Made by a program: the position numbers and the translations under genes
Shown: piece after piece, positions 1 through 7,747 of the stretch
Numbering within the stretch: the first letter of the stretch is position 1
Layout of the letters: the number at the start of each line of letters is the position of its first letter
Notes under the pieces: model-generated
The model's database searches: none
What the model was told of the DNA's origin: nothing
Seen by the model: only the letters and a program-made list of their open reading frames with translations
From: Acrasis kona
Lineage: Eukaryota > Heterolobosea > Eutetramitea > Acrasida > Acrasidae
DNA length: 29,267 nucleotides
Direction of reading: 5' to 3'
NCBI GenBank assembly: GCA_026419775.2
Contig: JAOPGA020001540.1
Coordinates: 1 to 29,267, forward strand

Positions 1-1179
1 CATAATGGAAACGAACAATAAGCCCATACTAAATTGTTTTTTTATTTATTGCAGCGATTTATGCAGATATCGTGGGGCGAAAAATCTGCTCTCCTTTTTA
101 CATCGTATCATTTCCTCTTATATTACATGTCTCACTCTCAAAAGTGATTATGCACAACTTAGTTATTCTCTCTTAATTTCTTTACTTCGTCATGCTCCTT
201 GTGCGCGATATACAACGTCAAACTCAAGTGCTCAGATCATTAATTGTAATTTTATGAATCAGATTCCCTAGCAACATTGCCGCTCTTTTCTGAACAGGTT
301 CACATTAGCAAAATGATTTTATAAACTATGAACGAATATCTTCCTAAGGTCACGGTGTGTTCCACTTGTTTGGTTGACTTTCTTGAGACGATGGCAATAG
401 CGGTGTAGCACAGGATTGCTCAGGTCCATTTCTTCCACCCAGAAAAGAAGATATATTGGCAACAATTTTTACCTGTGCTAGAGCAACCCTAAGTAACCCT
501 AACAAGTGAGGTATTCAAACAAAAGATTGTAAGTATAGTCAACCTAATTTCACCAAATGAACCAAAAACATTAACCGCCGAAACAGTGTAGGCAGAGTCT
601 AAGGGGTTAAGCTTAAGGATGATATTTGTACTTATCTCAACCTAGGTAGCTGCCCGATACGATCGGCATCCCTACAAGAAAATGAGATAGTGCCCTTATA
701 ATTGAGGGTCCCATTTAGAGGCAATAAGAGGCTTGTCTGCATCAAAGAAAACGAACATGTAATATTCAAACAGCAGCAAGCAAGCGTGCTAGGGACCACA
801 GCACAACAGCTCTTCTCCAGAAAATCAATTCGCAATGCGAATCCTGAAATTGTTTGATCTCAAAAACAAAGGTAGTGTAACTTTTCCATATTAGCGCATA
901 CTAATACAAAAAATAGAATACCTCCTGCAAACACTAATCTTTGAACAAGTTTTTGAGGTGTGCGAACCAAGGTTCCTACTGCAGTAAGATTTTATACATT
1001 GATGATAATTATATTTTTTTACAGAGTAATCATATCATCCAATTATCGCTGCCTTTACATGTTGATTTGAAGAGCGACACGCTCAATTTGGCATCCGTGA
1101 TTAAATCATGAAGAAGGAATCTGGTTCTGGGATCCGTAGAAAATGTTACACATCTTTGATCTATAAGTTAAGTGACTAG

Positions 1180-1420
1180 AAGAAAAAGAATGCGACACTA
1201 AAAGAAGCCTAGACAAGACAGCAATCAACGTCCCATCCTCGATAGTAAAAAGAGCAGCAAGAATGGCAGTATTAGAAGTGACAAGAGCAGTAACATAAGT
1301 GACGAAAAGAGTGGCAAGAAAAGAAGTAGCAAGAATGATGCTTAGACTGGTGGTCAAAGAGATGAGGGCAGGTGTGGCAAGAAGAGCAGTAGAAAGTGGC
1401 AGCAAGGTGGTACAAAATAG
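1180..1420. repeat. Purine-rich degenerate repeat
   Basis: The plus strand is strongly purine-biased and repeats variants of GTGGCAAGAAGAGCAGTA and GACAAGAGCAGTAA several times with loose spacing. Read on the plus strand it would encode a Lys/Ser-rich segment interrupted by stops, so it may be a decayed low-complexity exon or a simple-sequence tract. No function is assigned. Confidence 0.3.
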
Positions 1421-1947
1421 GCCATTAAAGGGCTATAATGTGCTTGAGCCATTTTAGAGATCCACAGCTCCAAAATGACTTTGTGCGAAAATCGTTCAAT
1501 AAACTGCCATTTTGTTTAATCCTGTATTGTACTTTTTAGTGCTATCCGGGGTGCTAAAAGTCGGACCGAAAATGGAGTAAAAAAGTTTTAGGGATTACAA
1601 CACAGCAATGTAACTCATGAAGTACACGTATAAGAACAAATAACATCAACCATGAAAATATTTATGTATCATTCATTACAGTATCAAGCTACCTAATGAT
1701 TTAAAACCAACAACACACAAATCTAATCATGAAACATGAATGTTTTTGTATTAAGCTACTAATCACCAAACCCTTCCTTGAGATGACAGTTGATTTATTA
1801 ATCTCGTTCTGAAGTAACTCCAATGAATCCTTTGAAGGTATTCTTTGCGTCTGCGAGAATGAGAATATGGCCTCAACTTGCTCTATTACTTTTTTCCATC
1901 TCCTCCTCATACAAATCCCACTGAGAAAAAAATCCTTTTCGCTCGAA

Positions 1948-2344
1948 TTATACTTTGTGTTCATTTTTGTTATTTAGAGAAGTAGAAGATTTATTCAGAG
2001 TGCTGTCACTATATTTATTTAAAGCTTGGTTATAACCGTCGGAGTCCTTGTTAAGGTTGGATAAGAAGTAGGTATCTAAGAGTTCAGGAAGTTGATCCGG
2101 ATCCCAAGGAGGCATGCTTAATGGGTAATAGAGTCTTATCGGGACTTGATGTTACTTGTTCATCTTGTTTGGGCAATCTTGATTGAATTACTGCATTAAT
2201 GTTTTCCATCGGCTTTAGTTTGGTAAGAAGGTCATTGATTGTCGTTATTAGTAATTTGGCCTGCTTTGAATTTGTTTGGTTGTTGTGGTTAAAGTATAAT
2301 CTTAGGCTAATGTTGTTGAATTGAATACATGCAAATGGTATTTC
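1948..2344 (-). pseudogene. Possible decayed coding sequence with a frameshift
   Basis: On the minus strand a frame open from 2344 to a TGA at 2084-2086 reads like protein (it includes the segment KLLITTINDLLTKLKPMENI). It overlaps a second frame, open from about 2150 to a TAA at 1948-1950, with an equally protein-like segment around MPPWDPDQLPELLDTYF (possible ATG at 2113-2115). No plausible short intron reconciles the two frames, so an indel within the overlap is the simplest reading. Beyond the TAA the second frame resumes briefly with an acidic stretch (YEEEMEK). I do not recognise the family; a relic of a mobile element or of a local gene are both possible. Confidence 0.3.
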
Positions 2345-2962
2345 TCAAATAAAGTCTCATAGTAACCAAGTGTGATTTTCGTCTCATCCCTAACTGTCAT
2401 TTTTCTTCTTTTTGAAATTCTAATTATAAAAGCATTGCGAGCAGTTCCTTTTGAAATGTTCTGTACCTGAGCGGCCGAACGTTTATGCATTGTCCACTGA
2501 TCAATGGAATTGTAATAATAAATTAAATGGAGATCAGAACAGAACGCCAAACAGCTTAACAAGCCCAAACAACGTATACGCGCTTCATATTTTCGTACTA
2601 TATGTGCTTTCACATACAAATATATTTCTTAGAAAAGTAACTTTATTAGAAAATGTATTGAAAATGGAATTCGAGATATGCTATCTTGCAGAGCGTATCA
2701 AACTACGTAAGAATATATATAAAGTCGATTTTGAGAACGGCTCTTAAGTTACCGCATTTCGAAAATCAAATTCAAATATCACTTGCTGAGAATCATCATC
2801 ATGTTCAACATTTGCTATCAATTAAACATTAATCCAATAGACCTTTGCCTTAACCCTTCAAATTCTTTCATCGCAGGATAAAAAGTTCTGCCGCATGGTT
2901 TACACAAAATGAAGTCAACTCAGTTTACAAATCAACCCAGAAACAACGGACAGAAAATTCAT

Positions 2963-2985
2963 CATGAACTCATGAACTCATGAAT
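2963..2985. repeat. Tandem CATGAACT repeat upstream of CPBP gene
   Basis: Two perfect copies and one partial copy of CATGAACT lie about 70-90 bp upstream of the ATG at 3055. It could be promoter-associated or incidental. Confidence 0.4.
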
Positions 2986-3054
2986 TATTATCATTAATTT
3001 CTCCATATCGCCATTTAAAAAGATCAGAGAGACAGTCTAAATTTATATTACAAA

Positions 3055-4110
3055 ATGATTGAAGACGTATCTAGATCAGGACTATTGTACGCAGCCTCTG
3101 CAGTTTGTTCCACATGCACTGCAGGTTACCTATTGTACAAGAAGTATTTAGACAAAAGTATCCCAAGTGCAGACGCTCAAATCAAACACGAGTTGATTAC
3201 TTTTACTGGACTAACAACAACTACTACTTGTGTTGTCGCCTCTGCCACGTATTATGCCGATAATGATCGCACCACTGCAGCTTTCCCAATCATGTTTGCA
3301 GGTTGCATGTTCGTTCCTGTAATTGTCGCCAAGGGCATTGAGTGGTACTATAGGAAGGAAGAGGACATCGTCAACACCACCATGGTAAAGCACGCCTACT
3401 CAAATAAAACAGCATACCTCGGAGCTGCAATTGTTGGGGCTATCGCAGTCGATACCATTTTAATTTCTTCGATGCTCCCAGGGAACAGACTCTCCAAAGG
3501 ATCCGAACACTTTGTTTCACGCCTTTCCGTTCAACATCGTGCAAAGATTGCTGACGAGATTAGCAATATGTCCCTCGGCCGATTCATACCAAAGGCACTT
3601 GCTGGTGTCTTTATTGGTGGGCTCAGCATCAACACATTACTTGCCTACATGGAGGAGCGTGGATGGAGACATTTCATGTACAAGAGACTTGACCAATTAT
3701 TAGGCAGGAATGCCTTTTGGACCCACAGTTTAATTACGGGTGCCACGTGGGGACTCTTCCATGTTCCTCTCATTTTCTGTGGTAGTAATTATCCAAACAA
3801 TCCATTGTACGGAGCAGGTCAGTTTATCGTCGCATGCATGGTGTACAGCCCATTGTTTAAGTATATTGTGGACAAGTCTCAAGAAGAGGAGGAAGAAACG
3901 CATGAAAGCAACAAAGTCTTCGTTAGTGGAGTTGTGGCAGCAATGTTACATGGAGTCATGAATGCAACTGGTAGTTTGAGTCTCATGTTTGTTAATGGCG
4001 GAAGCGACCTCTCCAATGGACTTGCAGGATGGGCAGGAATTTCTGCCTTTGCAATCGCCGATGTAGCGTTGTGGTTGTACCAGTCAACTTCCTGCTGTGC
4101 AAGAAAATAA
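3055..4110 (+). CDS. CPBP (CAAX/bacteriocin-processing) family intramembrane metalloprotease
   Basis: A 351-residue intronless membrane protein. The three CPBP motifs are in order: EExxxR as E200-E201...R205 (in MEERGWR), the second motif as W232xxxH236 (in TWGLFHVPL, with Trp where Phe is usual), and HxxxN as H299-N303 (in LHGVMN). Hydrophobic segments occur near residues 8-28, 78-95, 118-140, 180-197, 225-242, 252-270, 290-312 and 320-340, consistent with a polytopic protein. The family includes Rce1, the CAAX prenyl protease, and many proteins of unknown substrate. The poorly conserved N-terminal half means Rce1 function cannot be assumed. An EEEEE-rich loop follows residue 276. An AATAAA lies 19 nt after the stop. 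Confidence 0.85.
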   Translation: MIEDVSRSGLLYAASAVCSTCTAGYLLYKKYLDKSIPSADAQIKHELITFTGLTTTTTCVVASATYYADNDRTTAAFPIMFAGCMFVPVIVAKGIEWYYRKEEDIVNTTMVKHAYSNKTAYLGAAIVGAIAVDTILISSMLPGNRLSKGSEHFVSRLSVQHRAKIADEISNMSLGRFIPKALAGVFIGGLSINTLLAYMEERGWRHFMYKRLDQLLGRNAFWTHSLITGATWGLFHVPLIFCGSNYPNNPLYGAGQFIVACMVYSPLFKYIVDKSQEEEEETHESNKVFVSGVVAAMLHGVMNATGSLSLMFVNGGSDLSNGLAGWAGISAFAIADVALWLYQSTSCCARK

Positions 4111-4129
4111 TAGTTGATTGTAAGGTCAA

Positions 4130-4135
4130 AATAAA
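4130..4135 (+). terminator. Poly(A) signal AATAAA of CPBP gene
   Basis: Exact AATAAA that begins 19 nt after the TAA at 4108-4110. Confidence 0.5.
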
Positions 4136-4139
4136 ATAG

Positions 4140-4403
4140 TTAAAAGTAAAACAAATTTTGAATAATGCAGAGACTCGTACTCCAAACGCTACCAGATTCG
4201 TCACTTTCTTCATATTGTATGTTTGGTACATATGGTTCTTCTTCTGATGATAACAAATCTTTCATTTGTTCCACAACTACGTCAAAGTCCTCCTCATCTT
4301 CAAAATGTTTATTGTGATAGGTGTCATGGTCTGTAGTGTTGTTACTGTCGTCGTGGTCATCAAAGGTAACGGGAATCCCGCCACATTCTTCAGGAGTTGA
4401 TGT
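4140..4403 (-). CDS. Acidic hypothetical protein, 3' exon only
   Basis: An open frame of 87 residues, very acidic (clusters such as EDEED and SSEEE), preceded on the minus strand by a good splice acceptor (TATTGCAG at 4404-4411), so it looks like a last exon. The first exon should lie between 4404 and 4549, because the CRN-like gene on the same strand ends at 4550. One candidate exon starts with an ATG about 4543-4545, right after the CRN stop, and is in phase, but it would need an intron of roughly 100 nt, unlike the 35-46 nt seen elsewhere. There is no AATAAA after the stop, and the 3' end converges on the CPBP gene. Family not recognised; it could be a relic. Confidence 0.35.
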   Translation of the reverse strand, partial: TSTPEECGGIPVTFDDHDDSNNTTDHDTYHNKHFEDEEDFDVVVEQMKDLLSSEEEPYVPNIQYEESDESGSVWSTSLCIIQNLFYF

Positions 4404-4548
4404 CTGCAATACAGTGTTTAGGGTTAAAATTTTATGGATTGTAAAAGGTTGATCAGTTCGATCAAATTGGAAGGTTTAAAGACGTTAATTCTGTAATCAG
4501 AGTTCAAAATCACCCATAACAATAAACTTATTTTATATCCCAACATCT

Positions 4549-4554
4549 TTTATT
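4549..4554 (-). terminator. AATAAA overlapping the CRN-like stop codon
   Basis: The final codons read GGAATAAAAG on the minus strand: the TAA stop at 4550-4552 is the centre of AATAAA. Confidence 0.55.
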
Positions 4555-6670
4555 CCAAGTATTGTTCAATTCCGAAATTTTCCCTTGCAAAGTTGCGTAG
4601 GATTACTCTAACGTTGGCATTAAGATCAATTTTAATGTCATTTTGAATTCCGAAATCAATCTTTTTCAACAAGGCAAATCCCTCTCCATCAATGCCTGCC
4701 GACTTCAGCGCGTCTGCAACGCCTTGAAGTTTGCTATTTTTGTTTAACATCTCGAACAGTTGATTTTCATCAATAGTTTTGGGATCATATCTCTTACTCG
4801 CTCCACCACCCACTACAATAACATGTTGAGTACTTTTGTTGTGTTGTGACTTACATTGCTTTTGTAGATATAACTGCTGTTGCAACAATTGATTCTCCCT
4901 CTGTAGTGCTTCAATATTACTCTGAGAATCTGTGATCTCTCCATCTTGAAATTTTCTTTTTTTATTTAAATGTTTGCTATGAACTTCCTGTGGAGTCAAA
5001 GAAAGCTTCAAATGTACATCAACAACTTCGTCTTCAAAATGGATTTGCAGCTTGTTGAAATCAGCGTTGTGATAGACATATACTAATTTGCAGTACTCCC
5101 TTTTCGGGTAGTGGTAGATTTTGTCAGGAGCGTGTGTGGTGTGCTTTGGCTCGACATTAGTCCAGTCAATAACCCACATCTGATCTAGTTCTAGTACACT
5201 CTTGTATACATACGCTTGTTTGTCAATATGATGCATCAATGTCCCCTGTGAAGCTGAATCTGGTGCGATACTAACTGCTGCTGCGTGTTCAATACCAATT
5301 CTTTGTCCAGATAATTTTATAACAGAATCACACGACATTGTAGATTTCCCAACTTGAACAGGCTTTTCAATTAAATAAAAGTAGGACGTTTGGCTTGCGA
5401 GTAGTTTATCCAAAGCGATTTTGAATGCATTTACATAATGTATCTCCTTGTAGGCAGGACCACATTTACTGCAATGGCTATTTGAACTCTGCCTCTGTTG
5501 CATGATGATGTCTATAGGACTTATCAATTTGATCGTTTCTTTTAAAAGATTTTTTACAACCACAATACCACGCTCATCGTACAATGTAAATTCTTTGACA
5601 GCAGCAACTGGTCTTAATATATAGCTAATCAGTCGAGTCACAAAAGGATTTGCGACTACATATCTATCTGATTCTATGCGGACTATATTAGTTCTTTGTA
5701 ACAGGTACAAATTGTCTACATGAATATCACCAAGGTTTGGTATTGTCGCTGAAAGGCTTTTGACTAACACATCGAAAGTATCTGGATAACCAATCAAGTA
5801 CATATATATAGCCATGTAGTTGCTGCTCAGCAATATATTCAAAATGCATTCGGTCGAGTTCAAGTAATTGTACCATTCCGAGATATTGGGCATTTTGTTC
5901 TCACGAATACGATACTTATCCAACAGCTCCCCCATGATACAAGTCAAACCTGGTGCACCACCAGTGAATTCGAATGTTAAATCTATAATTTTGTCATCAA
6001 AATCCGTAATTTTGTTGTAGTCTTGATATTGTTTGAATAGGTCTTTCGTATCATCTAATGAGAAGAATGGTGCGAATTTTACATCATTGACATTGTATGG
6101 GGAACTTCCAACTGTTTCGATCAGGTATGGTCCAAAAACGTTTGATATGATAAACGAAGATAAAAGGAATGTCTTGTTACCTCCTCTGTTCTTATCCCTT
6201 TCCACTCTGATTGCGGTAAGAAACTCCTGCCGCTGTTTCTTGTCGACTCTAGGAGCTCCTATAGCGTCAATCTCATCAAGTAAAAGTACTAACTGCTTCC
6301 CGGAAGTATCAAATTCTTTGTAAACATCTTCGTATTTTTTAAAGTCTTGTTTCTGGTATCCAATAACTATTTGACGAAGTTGTTCGTTAACTTGACTTGT
6401 AAAATTCTCGAAAATATTATTCGTTAAGGCCATGGATGATGCGACAATGTAGATGCAATAATATTTGCCTGTGGCGTTTAATTGATCTTTTAGAGACAAG
6501 ACTCTTGTTGTTTTACCGCTTGAACTTGGTGCCAAAAGTATAACATGTCCTCCTCTTTCGATAACAGGAAGGAGGTGATTGGAGTTCCACTCACTTGGGT
6601 CAACAAAGAAAGAATTCTCTGGGCGCACTGGGTCTCTCGCATGAAAAGTCTTTACGAATGAGTTTTTCAT
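4550..6670 (-). CDS. Crinkler (CRN)-like protein: P-loop NTPase plus restriction-endonuclease-fold domain
   Basis: A 706-residue intronless protein. The N-terminal NTPase has Walker A APSSSGKTT (residues 47-55) and Walker B LVLLLDEID (127-135), then an AAA-like lid with FTGGAPGL (235-242). Residues about 400-555 resemble the nuclease-fold domain of CRN effectors: the order D448, IGIEHA (459-463), MHHID (479-483), MWVIDW (498-503) and KLVYVYH (528-534) fits the family. A clear ExK is absent (E461 is followed by H-A), so catalysis is uncertain. A basic NKKRKF (569-574) may be a nuclear signal. Then come a Gln/Leu-rich coiled coil (587-606) and a C-terminal SAM-like helical domain (about 635-706). 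Family knowledge: CRN-type NTPase-nuclease proteins occur in oomycetes, fungi and other eukaryotes, act in the nucleus, and are proposed to derive from mobile elements. No secretion signal is visible, so an intracellular role is as likely as effector export. Confidence 0.7.
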   Translation of the reverse strand: MKNSFVKTFHARDPVRPENSFFVDPSEWNSNHLLPVIERGGHVILLAPSSSGKTTRVLSLKDQLNATGKYYCIYIVASSMALTNNIFENFTSQVNEQLRQIVIGYQKQDFKKYEDVYKEFDTSGKQLVLLLDEIDAIGAPRVDKKQRQEFLTAIRVERDKNRGGNKTFLLSSFIISNVFGPYLIETVGSSPYNVNDVKFAPFFSLDDTKDLFKQYQDYNKITDFDDKIIDLTFEFTGGAPGLTCIMGELLDKYRIRENKMPNISEWYNYLNSTECILNILLSSNYMAIYMYLIGYPDTFDVLVKSLSATIPNLGDIHVDNLYLLQRTNIVRIESDRYVVANPFVTRLISYILRPVAAVKEFTLYDERGIVVVKNLLKETIKLISPIDIIMQQRQSSNSHCSKCGPAYKEIHYVNAFKIALDKLLASQTSYFYLIEKPVQVGKSTMSCDSVIKLSGQRIGIEHAAAVSIAPDSASQGTLMHHIDKQAYVYKSVLELDQMWVIDWTNVEPKHTTHAPDKIYHYPKREYCKLVYVYHNADFNKLQIHFEDEVVDVHLKLSLTPQEVHSKHLNKKRKFQDGEITDSQSNIEALQRENQLLQQQLYLQKQCKSQHNKSTQHVIVVGGGASKRYDPKTIDENQLFEMLNKNSKLQGVADALKSAGIDGEGFALLKKIDFGIQNDIKIDLNANVRVILRNFARENFGIEQYLE

Positions 6671-6754
6671 TGACCATCATGTTGTCAACTTCGGTTTTAC
6701 CATTCGATGAATAAAGAGTAAGGTTGGCCTTTATTTTAACATACATAAATATAA

Positions 6755-6771
6755 CCCTCCCCACCCATCCC
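6755..6771 (-). promoter_or_regulatory. G-quadruplex-type motif upstream of CRN-like gene
   Basis: Read on the minus strand it is GGGATGGGTGGGGAGGG: four G-runs of at least three with 1-2 nt loops, the canonical G4 pattern. It lies 85-101 bp upstream of the CRN-like ATG on that gene's sense strand. A related tract, GGGTGGTTGGGTGGG, occurs on the plus strand at 6929-6943, sense for the other gene. Confidence 0.5.
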
Positions 6772-6799
6772 ACAATAATTTCCATGAACTCTATCTATT

Positions 6800-6864
6800 A
6801 CCATAATTCAGAAGTAATCTCTCTTATAATCCCTCTTAAACTGATATAACCATAATACAGAAGT
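6800..6864. repeat. Spaced 16-bp direct repeat in divergent promoter
   Basis: ACCATAATTCAGAAGT (6800-6815) and ACCATAATACAGAAGT (6849-6864) differ at one base and are spaced 49 bp apart. They may be paired binding sites or a local duplication. Confidence 0.45.
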
Positions 6865-7102
6865 TCTTCTTTGTTTTACTAACTTGTTACTTTTATCTCA
6901 AATTAAGCATTCATTTCTTTAAAAACATGGGTGGTTGGGTGGGTTAAAAGTAGGATGTACTCTTGTTTATTTGTCGGTTATAAAATAATTGATACAACTA
7001 ACCCCTTTTTATAGCTCTTCTGCTCAACCTAATCAAAATCTACAATCAAATCAATATATTTGTAAAGCCTCCTCTTTATTCATTCTCATATTCAAAAACC
7101 TA

Positions 7103-7124
7103 CGTTTAAACTCCGTTTAAACTC
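7103..7124. repeat. CGTTTAAACTC tandem repeat
   Basis: Two perfect copies of the 11-mer, each containing the palindrome GTTTAAAC, end 7 nt before the ATG at 7132. Confidence 0.5.
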
Positions 7125-7131
7125 CGATTTT

Positions 7132-7503
7132 ATGGCAGACGTTAGAACCACTGCAGTGCTGTTTGTGCTGATGGCTGGAATGTATGGAGTTCGTCTTGCC
7201 TCTAATATACATCAAGAATCTGAAAAGCAAATAAAAGAGGGGGAAGAGAAGGAGAAAATTGCCCAAGAAGTACTACAAAAGATTGAAGCTGAGAAGTTGC
7301 GCCTTGAGGCTCATCACAAAGAGATATCCAAACTCCAACAAGAGTTCGACCAGCAGGATGTATATTATAAGGAGAAAGAGGAGGAAAATACATCAGAGAA
7401 CACAATCCTTTACGTGAGTGCAATTTTTCCAACTTACTAAAACTATAAGTGGGCTAAAAGTCTGATACCAAATTGGTTTAGAGTGGAACAAAAAAAAGAA
7501 TAG
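7132..7503 (+). CDS. Small single-pass membrane protein with coiled coil
   Basis: Two exons, 7132-7413 and 7450-7503, separated by a 36-nt intron (GTGAGT donor, TTACTAA branch-like site, TATAAG acceptor). The join is in phase 0 and gives 111 residues ending ...WAKSLIPNWFRVEQKKE, stop TAG. Residues 5-25 form a hydrophobic helix that could be a signal anchor; residues about 28-85 are a highly charged coiled coil. Without splicing the frame would end 9 codons into the intron. I do not recognise the family; a small organelle- or ER-membrane protein would fit. The nearest AATAAA is 7577-7582, 74 nt after the stop, unlike most neighbours. Confidence 0.65.
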
Positions 7504-7747
7504 ATTAACTTAGAATGATTTCTTCTGACACCGGAGCTTGTTGAAGATAGAGAAGACCGTGAATTTTACAGTACGAAATAAATCATTACCTGGTTCACGC
7601 TAATTATAAATTCCATACATTTGTGATTCAAACGTTATAACTCCTGACTATAATGTAACAATAAACGTATTAGCAAGGAGCTTCTAATTTTGTTCACACA
7701 AACCTTGTTCCACATCCTTCGTTGTAAATAACCGAGAAAAAAATAGC

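Larger units (their letters stand above)
1..3054. other. Gene-poor AT-rich region
   Basis: No convincing intact gene was found on either strand in the first 3 kb. Short open frames here have neither recognisable domains nor convincing intron joins. The stretch holds a probable decayed reading frame (about 1948-2344, minus), a purine-rich degenerate repeat (about 1180-1420), two telomere-like CCCTAA units at 485-503, and the promoter region of the CPBP protease gene after about 2750. This contrasts with the remaining 26 kb, where genes are 60-500 bp apart. A transcript with several very short exons could have been missed. Confidence 0.5.
6671..7131. promoter_or_regulatory. Divergent intergenic region between CRN-like gene and small membrane protein
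   Basis: Head-to-head spacer holding the promoters and 5' leaders of both genes. It contains a C-rich tract at 6755-6771, a G-rich tract at 6929-6943, two copies of ACCATAATNCAGAAGT, and an 11-bp tandem repeat just upstream of the right-hand ATG. On the minus strand an ATG at about 6681-6683, upstream of the CRN start and in another frame, could open a short upstream ORF. Confidence 0.55.

Noticed and set aside
632-835. Minus-strand 67-residue Cys-rich open frame
   Set aside because: No domain, no AATAAA near the stop, and intron-like TTTGATGCAG and TTCTTGTAG sites inside it make it ambiguous rather than coding.
2302-2619. Minus-strand 105-residue open frame containing ARNAFII, slightly like an HMG-box start
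   Set aside because: The rest does not follow an HMG box, it ends abruptly and has no good splice sites; the resemblance is too short.
1-3054. tRNA or other structured RNA gene in the gene-poor region
   Set aside because: No cloverleaf with A/B box promoter-like sequences could be assembled by eye; a covariance-model scan would be needed to exclude one.
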